Source of the DNA: Dimorphilus gyrociliatus
Lineage: Eukaryota > Annelida > Polychaeta > Dinophilidae
Length of the DNA: 64,000 bases
Assembly (NCBI GenBank): GCA_904063045.1
Contig: CAJFCJ010000010.1
Coordinates: forward strand, 1,488,001 to 1,552,000
Reading direction: 5' to 3'
This document shows positions 26,001 to 37,848 of this stretch, piece by piece (positions within the stretch are counted from its first letter, which is position 1; every line of letters starts with the position of its first letter). The position numbers and the translations under genes were made by a program. The notes beneath the pieces are model-generated. The model worked only from the letters and a program-made list of their open reading frames with translations. It did not search any database and was not told the origin of the DNA.

Positions 26001-26669
26001 AATGTGTAGCTCTAGGAGAAATTGGATTGGATTTCTCAAAAGAGTTAGCCACATTTTTTATATCAACAACTTTTATGTTGAAGAAAAATTCTAATTATCA
26101 AAAACATATTTTTCAGCTTTTTCAGAGAAAAGGAAAAGCAAGTGTTTGTTCTTAAGAGACAAGTTGCTCTCGCCATAAAGCACAACAAACCGATAGTTAT
26201 TCACGCCCGTGACGCAAATGATGAAATAATTGAAGAGTTGCTTAGTGTAAGTAGAGCAGATAAGAAAAATTCGTTTTTAAAGTGTAAACATTTCTAGCTA
26301 AATCTCGGCAATCATAAAATTCATCGACACTGTTTCGTCGGGTCAAGAAAAGAAATGGATGATTGGTTGAAACACTTTCCAAACTCTTTTATCGGATTTA
26401 CTCCACTTTTAACTTTTGCGGACCACGCAAGAGCGCAAGGCATAAGAGAATGTGCTCGCCATATGCCTTTAAATAAACTTCTTTTAGAAACGGATGCACC
26501 GTATTTCATTCCTCGAGAAGTTAAAGGCGCGACTATGAATCAAGTGTCTCTACCACCTTTCTGCATATCCGTTGCTGAAGAGGTAGCAGCGCTTAGAGAA
26601 GAGCCGCTTGAAACAATTTTGGAGCATGTTCGAAAGAATACTGCCGATATGTATGGAGTAGTATATTAA
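23043..26669 (+). CDS. tatdn2: TatD-type deoxyribonuclease TATDN2 with long acidic N-terminus
   Basis: Fifteen exons: 23043-23193, 23264-23378, 23433-23638, 23699-23932, 23984-24806, 24856-24910, 24972-24988, 25090-25161, 25218-25252, 25311-25352, 25420-25637, 25693-25798, 25872-26043, 26126-26246 and 26298-26669, giving 912 residues in one frame. The first 570 or so are Lys/Glu/Asn-rich and look disordered. The TatD barrel has all metal ligands: DSHCHID, VALGEIGLDFS, IVIHARD, IHRHCF and LLLETDAPYF. TatD enzymes are Mg-dependent 3'-5' nucleases; TATDN2 is the form with a long N-terminal extension. Exon 7 is only 17 nt. The 23379-23432 intron is a multiple of three and could be retained. The 3' end converges on nanos. 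Confidence 0.9.
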
Positions 26670-26944
26670 ATTAGCTGTTATTTAGAATTCTATTATATGC
26701 TGTTCTGATTATATATGTATTTTCTTATGTATTATTGGTATTCAAGTTAGAAACTTAGGGAGGAGGTATTATTATATTTGAGAGTTTGAGCTAAGCTCTG
26801 TTCTCGGTTGAATTGTAACTGACTTGTAGATGTTACACGTGATTTAAATAAAAGCTACTTTATTTCAAGATAAACGCTAAACAAACTATATAATTAAACA
26901 TTTTTATACATTAATAAGTTAATATGAACAGACAATATATACTT

Positions 26945-27905
26945 TTAAATAAGTTCTAATTCGTTATTTCTAAGCATAGTAATAACTTCGACAATAGTTT
27001 TGTTTTTGTACTGAGGAGATTCGCCTAATCGGGCCAGCTTAGATTGAGGATGTACAGGCTCAATTAGGTTCAATCCATTTTCCTTAGCCGATGTAGCCAA
27101 TCTAATTTGAGTTTTTATTGGGAGTGATACCCAATGAGAAAACGTAACATGTTGTAATAGATGAGGATACATTGTCAATGGACAATATCGGATTGTATGT
27201 GCGTTATCGCCGTTGGCGAAACAAACAGGACAAACATACGCTCTCAAAAGAGGGCAAGTAATTTTATTGTCGTTATCTCTTATCGTATGAGACATATAAG
27301 TCGACGATGCCGTTCTGTTATTCTTACAGAAGACGCAGAAAATAGCACCAGAGTTGTCCTTTCTTGATGGTATGTTGAACTTTGGTGGTGATGGACGAAT
27401 GACCTAGAAAAAAGTGGCCGTTTATTTTTAAAAATGTGCTCCACCCCCTTCCCGCTACTTCCGCAAACTGAAAATCTTTCGATTGTCGTAAAATACATCA
27501 CTTAAAGATATAAGAAAATACGCAAAAGCAAACCTGAGGATAGCTAAAAGGAGTAGAAGTGATAGATTCTCCGAATATTCCAATTTCTAGATGAAAAAAG
27601 TAAAATTTAAGTAATAATCAAACTTTTTCAAATTTTTACTTACTAGGAATAGCCGTTGGCTGGCAATTGAGGTTCGGTGGTAGAAATCTCATAGCAGGAA
27701 GAGGACTTGGTAGAGGAGGGGGTGGAGGAGGAGGAGAAGTTGGCGTCGGTATTGGAGTAAAAGGTCGGTAATTTAAATTTAGAGCAAATGGTGGAAATAC
27801 TTTGGATTTTTCAACTCTCCAAATACTTGCATCCTCTCCGAAATTGCATGGATTAAAGCTTTGAAAGTTTGCACTTGACCCTTTATTGTTCATTCCTTCA
27901 GCCAT
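26945..27905 (-). CDS. nanos: Nanos zinc-finger RNA-binding protein
   Basis: Three exons: 27905-27644, 27586-27534 and 27403-26945, giving 257 residues. Both CCHC fingers keep exact spacing: C-X2-C-X12-H-X10-C (CVFCKNN...SHTIRDNDNKITC) and C-X2-C-X7-H-X4-C (CPVCFANGDNAHTIRYC), joined by PLLRAYV. The N-terminal half is Pro-rich (a run of about ten Pro) and variable, as in other Nanos proteins. Nanos works with Pumilio and CCR4-NOT to repress mRNAs in germ cells and stem cells. The N-terminus begins MAEGMNNKGS; I do not see a certain NOT1-interaction motif. The C-terminal extension of about 85 residues after the fingers is long for the family. Confidence 0.94.
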
Positions 27906-28033
27906 AGTTTGTCTTTATAAAACTTAATAAATAGTAACAGCAATAGGAAGTATTAAGTAAACGACTCGGTTCAATAACGACTATCGAATGACCAATAAAG
28001 TAGTCGATGATTAACTTTTTAGCGGTTAATTTC

Positions 28034-28085
28034 AGCGCATGCGTAATTCATTATCACTTTACGCAATGCGCGTAAAAGTGCGCAG
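28034..28085. promoter_or_regulatory. Cluster of GC-rich NRF-1-like sites upstream of nanos
   Basis: CAGCGCATGCGTAA (28034-28047) and CAATGCGCG followed by GTGCGCAG (about 28065-28085) stand out in AT-rich DNA 130-180 bases upstream of the nanos start. They resemble the palindrome at the NONO promoter. The role is inferred from the motif. Confidence 0.4.
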
Positions 28086-28389
28086 TTCGACACAAGATAA
28101 GAAGTTTAGCATCTTAAAAGGGTATTAAATATTTCAAAAGATTTTAATTAGGAAAAAGTACCTTTTACAATAAGTAATTAACTTGAGCATTAAAGGGAAG
28201 ATAGCCAAGATACTTTTATTATAGATTCCAATTAGAAAATATGTCATTTACCAAATGAAATTAGTAATACGGTGTAGAAAAATGAAAGTAATTAGATAAG
28301 AAAGTATCGAAGAGACGTTAGAAATAATGACGCGATAAGTAGTTTTAGTTTTTACGTAATTTCTTCCGTTTAACGATTAGAGAAGGTCT

Positions 28390-29739
28390 CTAACATAAAG
28401 ATTCTTGTTCATCATCTACTTCAAAATTCTTATTTTGTGAGTGTATTACACTATACGTATTCCATAGACTCTTCGTTAATTCAGCAGCTAATTGTTCTGA
28501 TGTGTTATGTTTAACCATTTGAATTACGAAATTGCCGTCCTTTTTCAAAAAATTGTACATAAACTCATTCAGCTCGTGTGTTTTGTAGGAGTTACACTTT
28601 TCAATATCGGTGAATTTTAAAACTTTCAATATGGACCATATATTTGCGGATTTAATTAAAGAGCATATCCAACTTATTAACGATACTATAAAATAGGTCA
28701 CATAGTACTTTCTCATAAATAATCTTTAATTTTTAAAAGCATTCGAATTAATATAAATGGATAGGATGAATTATAAATGAGAAAGTACTAGATGTTGCTG
28801 TTACAATGAAAACAAACCAGATCCACATAACGATATATATCTTTTCATTAAGCTTGTTTGATGGTAAATCACATTGAATAATATGATTTTTAATATGCGT
28901 TTCATTAACCTGAATTTCTAGCTTACATAAAATTGTTCCCGGAAAATGATCTGATAAGAACCATCCATTACCTTTTTCCACAATATTTATTATAGTTTTA
29001 AAGCCATAGCCTTCCAAACTGCCACCAACGAAGATATTTAACAGAGTTAATTGACAGATAATGTTCATTAGATAGATTACTTTAATAACTGTATAAGATA
29101 TTAATAGTCTAGACCTGTGTAAAGTTTGAAAATAACTATTGGCAGATCTTCTATTTAAACTTCGTTGATTTAATAAAAATGATGTAATTTGTCTGGTCAT
29201 GTAATCTAATATTAATTTCCTAGAATCCGTTGACCTTTGCCTTTGGCAATCTACGGCCGAGTCTACCACAGTCGACAAGGGTAGACCCAATCTTTTACTT
29301 ACAATTCTCCACATAGGACGTGGTAAGTAGAATAGTATAGCCTGAAAGTACAGTATTACAGGTATCCATTGATAATAAGATATTTTCCTGTATGGCATTT
29401 AGATAGTAGAAAATAAGTATACTATGTACTTGAATTGTTGTATATTTACTCATTATCGTTTCCCTTGGTATAGATATCATAATAATCCGACACCTTAGGT
29501 ACTCTATAAGCTCTCCTTGACCAACAAGCTGATTTTGTATATTCAACTTGAGCATCCGTAAAATTATTTGGACACCAGCAAGATATAGCTTCCGCTATAT
29601 AATGATTTGTCGATACAATCACCGACAATGCGACCAGGAGATAAACTGTGTATTTACTATTAAGTTGATCTGTAAAATCATCTCCTCCACCCAGTCTTGA
29701 GTCGCCGAATTGCAGTACATTCGAAATCATTGTGTCCAT
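28390..29739 (-). CDS. Innexin (gap-junction/hemichannel subunit)
   Basis: Exon 1 runs 29739-29450 (MDTMISNVLQFGDSRLGGGD; an ATG ten codons upstream at 29769 is also in frame). Exon 2 starts at 29387 and holds YYQWIPVILYFQAILFYLPRPMW. The last exon ends at stop 28390. Four hydrophobic segments are visible. Loop 1 has SCWCPNNFT and ACWSRRAY, loop 2 has TILCKLEIQVNETH and IIQCDLPSNKLNEKIY, all innexin hallmarks. The cytoplasmic tail includes FLKKDGNFVIQMVKHN and ELTKSLWNTY. Innexins form intercellular channels in invertebrates. The exon 2-3 junction near 28720-28800 is unresolved: GT at 28786 and AG at about 28721 give a normal-sized intron but the wrong phase. Confidence 0.88.
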
Positions 29740-29820
29740 TTTGGTCAACTGTTTTATAAGTATAAACATAAAGCGTATAGTATATTAGAATTATATTGTA
29801 TATATATATAGTATGTAAAT

Positions 29821-30027
29821 TTAATAATAGACGTACGATTCTTTGTTTCTAAAGCATAAAGTGTACAAATAACCAACTTTCCTTAGTAAAAAAGAATTAC
29901 CGACTTTGGCGTTAGTACTTTCATCTAACATGAATAGCTCAAGCCTGTTTGTTAAGCCTATGTAGTCTATTATGCAAGCTAAATGCCTATAAAGTTGTAT
30001 TCGAAGTGAATATCTTGGACAAAGCAT
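29821..30027 (-). CDS. Hypothetical small ORF (68 aa) upstream of the innexin
   Basis: A single reading frame starts with ATG at 30025-30027. Composition is balanced (LYRHLACIIDYIGLTNRLEL, LDESTNAKVGNSFLLRKVG) and not low-complexity, unlike nearby chance ORFs. TCACGTGA lies at 30095-30102 and TGCGCA near 30117, in promoter-like position. It could be a small gene, or the 5' exon of the innexin transcript, since the innexin start is preceded by a possible acceptor (AAAACAG at about 29749). I recognise no family. Confidence 0.35.
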   Translation of the reverse strand: MLCPRYSLRIQLYRHLACIIDYIGLTNRLELFMLDESTNAKVGNSFLLRKVGYLYTLCFRNKESYVYY

Positions 30028-30094
30028 ATTTCACGGTTTTTATTCTGTAAAAGGTGTTTCTTATTTTAGAAGAGAAAACTTTCTAAATATATAG

Positions 30095-30122
30095 TCACGT
30101 GATTTTTCTGAAAACTGCGCAT
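30095..30122. promoter_or_regulatory. TCACGTGA E-box plus TGCGCA element
   Basis: TCACGTGA (30095-30102) and CTGCGCATA (about 30116-30124) lie 70-95 bases upstream of the 68-aa minus-strand ORF and downstream of the FBXO8 stop. The E-box fits bHLH-Zip factors (USF, MITF/TFE). The role is inferred only. Confidence 0.35.
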
Positions 30123-30449
30123 ATTCTAGGGTTATAGAATATATTAGAAAAAGTCTTACAACCAACTAATTAGATGCAAATTTATTCATATATTAAAACT
30201 GAGTATTAATTTATTTTAATTTATATTGTAACACATGATAATTAGTCATATTAGTGTAGAATGAATTATGAATTAATATCACAAAAAGTTAAAAAAGTAT
30301 TCGAATGAGTTTGTATTCAAAATGTAGAAAAAACAAAGCGGAATAGGAAGAAGGAAGAGGGTAAGGGAGAAGGATGAAAAATAAATTGCCTTTCAAAGAA
30401 GCAACAAAAAAGATGGCACCGTTAAAAAAAAAATACTATTAATAGGCAA

Positions 30450-31305
30450 TCAGAGATCGGTTGGAGCAACATGACCAACGAGATATATATTATCGTATAG
30501 ATGTCCACAAAATTCCTCATCTATACTTGCGGCTCTCTTGGTATTTTTGATGAATTCTCTTTTAGACATTTTATTCCTGATGTGAGGGCTTGACAAATCG
30601 ACAGATAGTAGTATGAGTGAAAAGCATATAACGTATATTGCTTCTGGATTTATGTTCAAATTAGGATTGCAGGTGGAAAATCTCTTGGAAAAAGCATCGA
30701 TTAACAGGTGTAGATATTCGCCTCTGTCATTCGTAGGTCTATTCTTAGCGAAAAACTTTCGTAGAGCATTAGGAAGAAATAAATTTTTAAAATTTTCTAA
30801 GCCTATTATCTCCTAAGGAAGGAAAGAAATGATAAGTTTTATGCTTTGATTCCTTTAAAAAGTAAGGAAAAAGTACCTGTAGAACGTCAGGTCGTTTTTG
30901 TAGATAATCTCTTCTTCTTCTCCAGTGAATTTTTCTATTTCTATAGAGAAATTCGGCTATTTGACTCGGAACGTTTTCAATCAAACCATAACGAAGTAGG
31001 TAGTTAATACCATTTTCTGGATTTGCATTGAAAGTCAATGTTGCTTCGTCTAATTGCAGGAAAATTCTTTTATATTCTGATGCTTTTAGATCTCCTGTTG
31101 GACTAAATCCAAACTCCGATCTACAAACTCCTTTCCATAGAATTTGGTCGTTGGCTAAATGTTGCCAAACGCATCCCGCCAAACAGAGATCGGTTGCGTT
31201 CAAATGAGATAAAATACCGATGGCAACTTCGGGTGGAAGTTTGTCAAGATCAGTAAATTCTTGGCTTGATTCGTGTAGTCTTTTTCTTATTAAAACTTGA
31301 CCCAT
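30450..31305 (-). CDS. fbxo8: F-box only protein 8 (F-box plus Sec7-like domain)
   Basis: Two exons (31305-30877, 30812-30450) give 263 residues. The F-box is LDKLPPEVAIGILSHLNATD followed by LCLAGCVWQHLANDQILW. The Sec7-like region includes ATLTFNANPENGINYLLRYG, then LFLPNALRKFFAKN, then VICFSLILLSVDLSSPHIRN. It ends with FCGHLYDNIYLVGHVAPTDL. The MGQ N-terminus suggests possible N-myristoylation. FBXO8 is an SCF ubiquitin-ligase adaptor reported to act on ARF6. It is shorter than the human protein mainly in the linker before the F-box. Confidence 0.95.
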
Positions 31306-32052
31306 CCGCTGATGTATCTCTAGAAAAACTTGTTCAAAATGACGTGGAGACGATTATCTATAATATTTATAAACAAGGTCAAGGACGAAGTTTATAGTTC
31401 TCGTAGTATAATACGAAAATTATTTAGGGTACTTCTGTTTAGTGAACGGATTGTGAAATACTCGAGTATGATTAAATAGAAATAATAGCTGTGTTACATT
31501 TTTTAACAAACTCGTCACTATTCTCACTAAAGATTGCAAAAGTGCTCTTTTCTAGGCCAATAGCCGGATAATTTCAACAGTTATCTACAGATATAAATAC
31601 TATTTATATTTATTCGCTTCATATTTAGATAATTTTTATATTTATTCTAATCAGATATATATTTTTTACAAATTTGAAATATTTATTCAGCTTGTATGGT
31701 GTATAGTTTAAGGATTGTTTAATAAAAATAAAGAATACAATATTTTAATAATTATTGTATAAGAATTCAATACTTTAATGAGGAATAAGTGGCAAATATT
31801 AAACAATATAAAATTTTATAAGAAGATGGGTATTTTTAAATGCTGTTAATGGGTTATATGTCACTTTACAGCATGTAGGTGCACCAATAAAGAGAATATG
31901 TATAACGAATCAGTGCGTTCCTACTCCATCCGCTGTTTAATTTAACCAAAGTAACACTATTCACCAGACGGCGCTGAATTTCATAAAGTTTATACAGGCC
32001 AATAATTAAAAAATTCCGTGAAAACTTGATCGAAAAAAACAGACCAACGCTT
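31306..32052. other. Divergent spacer between FBXO8 and the GAB adaptor
   Basis: AT-rich. A GC-richer patch with CCAGACGGCGCTG lies near 31965-31977, about 80 bases before the GAB start. No exon was seen. Confidence 0.45.
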
Positions 32053-33044
32053 ATGAGTCTTACTATATATAAAGGATATTTGATTAAATCACCTCCTCCT
32101 AAAAAACTACCAGGACTGTTACGATTCCTACCAAAGGCTGTAAGTTCAATTTTATCAGTGATATTAACGCGTAAACATGACAGCCTATTTTACTAAATTA
32201 GTAAATTAGGTGGTAAAAACTATGAATAATTAGTTAATAACTGTCTACTAATTATAAAAAATACAGTCAAGTTGGTATTTCGTAAGCGATGTAGAGAAAT
32301 AGATTTCAGGCAGTTCCCTTTAACAAACGATATACTAATATTGTAGGAGTCTATTTCTTCTAAGGCAAGCAGCCGTAGGCGTTAATATTTTTCCAAATCG
32401 GTACGTTATCAATATTTTATTGTTTTTTTCTCTTAGCCATAAAGAAATTACAAGAATTGTTAGATTGCCAAACCAGCTGAATTTCTTCTGCTTATTAGTG
32501 TTGTTTTTTTGATTGTTAAGGCAAATTTTTGATTTTTTTCTCTTTAAAACGATTAAAAATAACCAATGATTGATTACTTAAGGATATGTTTTATTTATTA
32601 TGCTTTATTGTATTTTCCATCATTCTCTCTCTCTCTGTCTCTCTCTCTCTCTGTCTCTCTCTCTCTCTGCCTCTGTTTGATTTTTTTTTCATTTAGCACT
32701 TAGAAGGATTTGATAAAACTTAAAGATAACATATACTAGGTCTTACGAGTGTACACTTTTGCTCTTTGACCGTTTCTTATCCTAATAAAAAATTAAGTGA
32801 ACTGTAACCAACATTTTTTATACTCTTTTTTTTTTTTATTTTATTTGAACACTTTAAGAGTTCAGGTTTTAGAAGTTATATGAAAAATTAAGGTGGAGAT
32901 ATTCATCTTCATTTGGAGAAGTAAAGGAGAGAGAGAGAGAAAGGTTAGAGACACCCATAGCTAGGGAGAGATAGATAGACAAAGATAAATAGATAGATAG
33001 AGGGAGAGAGAGAGAGATAGACAGACAAAGGACAGATATACGGT

Positions 33045-33075
<31 letters not shown>

Positions 33076-35740
33076 AAAGTGAATAGACTCAAAGCCGTTT
33101 ATAAAATTCTAAGAAATATTTCCTAAAAGGTTAATTTATTCCAAGTCTCCTGTCTTTATTAATCTGGATATCTATCAATATATATATAAATAGCGATATG
33201 TGCTAAATACTATATATATATATATACTGTATATATATATATTATTTATATTTAATAATATAATAGTGGAGAGAAGAGTATGTTTTCTTTTTTTTTAAAA
33301 CTAAACCTATAACGCCCTATTTATAAAATATAACTATTTGTTTTACTAAAGAATTTAATTGAATAATTTAATGTATTTAATATTTTTCTCTTTTTTTTAT
33401 TTATTTAGCGTTGGCGGCGGCGTTTTTTCGTTTTATCTCAGTCGATTGACGGCGTTCCTCGTCTGGAATACTTCGAGGACGAAAATAGAAAGAAACTAAA
33501 GGGGAAAATAGATCTATTAAATATAGATTCAATTGATACAAAATTAGACTCGAAAACTTACGAGTAAGTTTATATATACACAAATTACATACTATATTAA
33601 CCATTAGTAAACCATCAGAGAGTAGCGAACGTTATATTCTATATACATAGTATATATCTATCTATTTATACATATATAAAGATATATATTATTCAATACG
33701 CTTTTTATTATACTGTATAATATTGTGTAGAGTTTTCAAAGTACGTCTCTTATAGTACTAAATAACGAAAGAAGGGAAAGCAAACCTTTGAAATATCTCT
33801 ATAAGAAAAAGAAAAAGGAGAGGAAAATAAGATGACATTTATTTAAGAAAAACATGAATTATGTCTTTAGATAAAATGATTCATTTCATTTCAAATTGAT
33901 TAGTTTAAGATTATTTTTATATACTTGTATAATGGAAAAATTGCTATCTTTCTCTGACGTATCTTTTCATTGTATTAGTATTATAGGTTATAATAAATTA
34001 ATATTCGGCGTATATATACCAGCTATTTTCGTTTTATAATCTATTGAAAACTCTTTTCGTGGAAGATTTAATAAGGTTAACGTTTTCAGATTATCATATT
34101 TGCGAGTGCAAATATATATTAATATCCCTATATCTTTAATATACAAAAATCTTCCATTAATCCCGCTTTTTATTTATATATTTGTATTATTTAAATAATT
34201 ACCGTCATTTTCTATAATTTTCCCATTAGATTCGTGTTTAGTCTTACTTCTACTCATCGGAATACTTCAAGAACCTATTATCTAGCTGCTTCTTCTGAAA
34301 GAGAGATGAATTCATGGGCTGATTATCTCTGTAAAATGTGTAAATGTGTTTCGGTCGATCCCGATGAGGTTGACTCCAATCCTAGGCGAAAGCATAGAAT
34401 GACAGAGAGTCCTACATTTGTTGATCTACCACCTACCAAGTCGTTCTCTCCGATTAACCCTCCAGTTTTACCTCCAGAGAACTCTGCAGATTCTTTAGAT
34501 GAAGACAATAAATTAGTCTATGACGTAATATGGCCAGCGCCTACCACCGCTCAACCAATAAATATACCACCACGAGGTGGACTGGAAAGACAAGATTCCG
34601 TGCCAACCGAACCTGCTCCACTTCCTCCTGTTAAAATGTCACCGGTGACTCCCGAACAGAATTACGAGAATATTATTCCACCCCATGATAGTGTTAACAT
34701 TGGAGATTGCAATCATAATACTGCGTCAATGCGTAATAGGTGTGTACCACCGCCCCCTCCAACAAAGATGGGCCCCAATGGATACTATAATCAAGTTTTG
34801 GATGACCAACATTATGACTTTCCTACTATGCATACCCATATTCCACCCGCTACAATCGGATTACAACAAGTCCACGCCTATGAAAACGGCTCTATGGGCT
34901 TAGTACCTCCAAAAATGCCAAAAGAACCTTCATCAGGAATTCTCAGTTGTCAAGTGCCGAAGGAGCCAGTCGATCAGAAGCTGAAATATGCAGAATTGAG
35001 TATTAGCAGCGAAGATAAAAATGATTTTCGACCAAAAGCGTTCCGCGACTTGCCCTTAAGAAACTCTAATACAAAGAGCTTTAAAAGAGAAAGGTTTCTT
35101 TTTCTTTCTTTCTTATTCTTCTTAGGATAATCTATTTATATACATTTATTTTTCATTAAGTGATATATCTATAAAAGGAAACTTTACTAAGCTAACTCTA
35201 AAATATGCAGTATAACACTTTTACATGGCGTGTTTATATCGGTCATTTCGTTATCTAATAATATATGTATATATATATCTATATATGCAGAACGGAAGAA
35301 GAAAGGATTAGATTACCGAGAAGGAAGCCTACAGAAGAATTTTCTGATGAGGAGGATAGCATTGACGATCAAGACAATTTGAATGATGAAGCTTTTTCTA
35401 ATAGAACTAAGGTAGCACTTTCAATATTAATTAATTACTATCTAATATGATTTTTTACTTAAAAAACATTCATTAGCCTAAAACGCCAACAAGTCCGTCA
35501 AGCCTTTCAAATAAAGGTATTTTCGTTCCACCTAATCATTCTGCTGCCAATGTAAGAGTTCCAGTTTCTATACAAAGTCACAAAATGATTAATTATTCGG
35601 AATTATCATTGGAATTGCCAAGCACACCAAGCAGTCCAAAGAAACCTGTACCTGCTACAGAATATAGAGAGATTGATTTCGAGAAGACGACCGCTTTAAG
35701 ATCAGTAATTACAAACAAGCCTACACAACAATCTGAATAG
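32053..35740 (+). CDS. gab: GRB2-associated binder adaptor (GAB / fly DOS)
   Basis: Five exons: 32053-32139, 33409-33563, 34230-35093, 35291-35411 and 35477-35740, giving 496 residues. The PH domain spans about 5-115 (IYKGYLIKSPPP, RWRRRFFVLSQ, GVPRLEYFED, YYLAASSEREMNSWADYLC). Docking motifs follow: NYENI and AYENG (YxN, GRB2-type), KYAELSI and NYSELSL, and Pro-rich runs. RLPRRKP resembles the RxxK/PxxP GRB2 SH3 site. The end, EYREIDFEKTTALRSV, matches the C-terminal SHP2-binding Tyr block of GAB proteins. GABs are membrane-recruited scaffolds linking receptor tyrosine kinases to GRB2, SHP2 and PI3K. Introns 1 and 2 are 1.27 and 0.67 kb and hold TA, GA and GATA repeats (32929-33075). Confidence 0.92.
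32619..33075. repeat. CT/GA microsatellites in GAB intron 1
   Basis: A (CT)n tract with GTCT interruptions is at about 32624-32668. GA-rich sequence with GATA units runs from about 32928 to 33075. Both are ordinary simple repeats in opposite strand sense on the same intron, so pairing in the pre-mRNA is possible. Confidence 0.8.
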
Positions 35741-37848
35741 CGAAATTTTCTTTATATATATATATATATATATATGCGTTTTATTTGTATCTTCTTTTTT
35801 ATATTAGACATATATATATATATATATATATATATGTCTAATTTATCCAGTATACTAGAAAAACATATAAAGTAATTATATATACACTTTTTTTTTATAA
35901 AAAAATGGATTCAAACTGCCCTAATACTATTATTAATTCTAAATTAATTTTAATCGAAAAAAGATACAATGAAATATGTATTTTCTTTTAATAATATTTT
36001 ATTTTTAATTATTTGTTTTTTTTTTAAAAAAACAAAAAGAATCTTTTTTTTAAATTATTAATAATTTCGAAAGTGTACGGGAAAAATAATAGGAATATTC
36101 CCGGTCTGTTCTTTTAAGAAATTAATTAATAATAGTAACAAGATGACGAAAGGGAAAAAAAAAAAAGGAAAAGAAGAAAGTATGTTAATATTCCTTCTGT
36201 ACTCTTTTTTTTTCTCTCGATATTATGGCATCGTGTGGCATTTGATTTAATGATTATAACAAGTTTAAATAAGTGATTAAAAAAAATGTTTTTGTACTGG
36301 TTTATTGCCTTTGCTCATTACACCTTAATTATTCCATGTAAAGCAAGTTATACACACTGTACATTGTATATATATAGAGTGAAAAACAGCAAAAAAAGAA
36401 ACACATACCTGTATTTCCTAATCCTTGATTCCAGACCAAAAGAAAAAAGACGAATAAAGCTAAAAAAAACCTTTAATAAAAATATTTTTATTTGTTAAAG
36501 TTTTTTTTTTATAAAAACAAAAGATGATTTTTTTATTAACATAAACAAATATTAAATAGAAAAATATATAATTTGTTTATAATTAAATTTAGCTATTAGT
36601 ACTTTGTATTGTTTGTTTAAAACTATTTAGTTAGTTAGTTAGATCCAATAGATAGAAAACCTGTTTATAAACATTGTTAATTACTGTTTCTCTTTCTATA
36701 CATCCTTTATTATTACTATAAATACTTTTTTTTATAGTTTCTATTATTGTTATTAATATTTTTTTTGTTTAAACATAAATAATCGTTTCCTCCAAATATT
36801 TTATAATAATAAACTTTTATCTTAAAGATAATTAACATAACTGATTCAAGTTTTCTTTCTTCTTTTTGTAAGCCAGACAGAAATTAGCGTCTCTTCCCGT
36901 TTTTCCCTTGAGATTGCGCAATAAATGTTATTTCAATCAAACATCTTATTTATCTGTAAAGATTGTTATAGTTGTAAAAAATTTCTTCTTGTAAGCCAAC
37001 GACATCTAGTGCTAATAACTAATTATATTAAATATTAGTGAAGATTGTTTTCTTTTCTTCTTTTTATAATTTCTATACAGTATATACAGTATACTCTGCA
37101 ATCTTCGATGGAAAGGAAGAAGATTGATAGAGTATACAGAAATTGTATAGGGTTTTTTAACAAGAATTCCCTAGGTCCTTAGGTGCGTAAATTGTCCTTA
37201 TTAATTCAGTATGAAAAGGGTGAAAGTAGCATTCTTCTCTTTATTCTTAGAATAGACTTTAGGCAATGTTTAACAAAATAAACATTGAGCATTTCGTTAT
37301 AGATTTAGAAGAGCGAATATAAAAAACGCTATACATTATATTCATTCGAATTCTACAATTACAAGAGAAAAAGTATACTTTATTCGTAAAAATGGAAAAA
37401 AAAAGATAATGTATCCAATTGTAGTATTTGTCTAAAGTCTACAAATGTTCCATCTAGTATTTCCTACTGCTTTGGCAAGATTCAATTAGAATTTCTGCAC
37501 ACAACACGATTCGGTATATAAACTTGCTTGTAAATTTATTATAGTTTTATTGATATATAAGACAGAGAATTTTAGATCGTGATCTTCTTTTCCTTTTCCA
37601 TGTTGGGCTGTTCATATAAATATGTGTTCAGAATAAGGTTATCAGGTGATTAATTTGAATATTACAAAGGATTTATCAATCTTTTTTCAGATGAAAATTA
37701 ATAGACCAAGATCATTTGAACTGTCTAGCTTAGAGAACAAAGTGGATTGACGTATAAATATACACTATAAATATATACAAAGGGAATATTTATTAGAGAA
37801 CAGGATCGATTTGCAAACCCTACTATTATATTCAAGAGTTAATATCAA
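35741..37848. other. Convergent spacer between GAB and CUTA
   Basis: It contains a 40-bp palindrome at 35803-35842 (separate entry), long A/T runs, and the double motif TATACAGTATATACAGTATA near 37074-37092. No exon was recognised. Confidence 0.5.
35803..35842. repeat. 40-bp perfect palindrome with TA core
   Basis: ATTAGACA at 35803-35810 and TGTCTAAT at 35835-35842 flank a 24-base TA run. It could form a hairpin or cruciform. It lies 63 bases after the GAB stop, so it is probably in the 3' UTR or just beyond. Confidence 0.85.
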
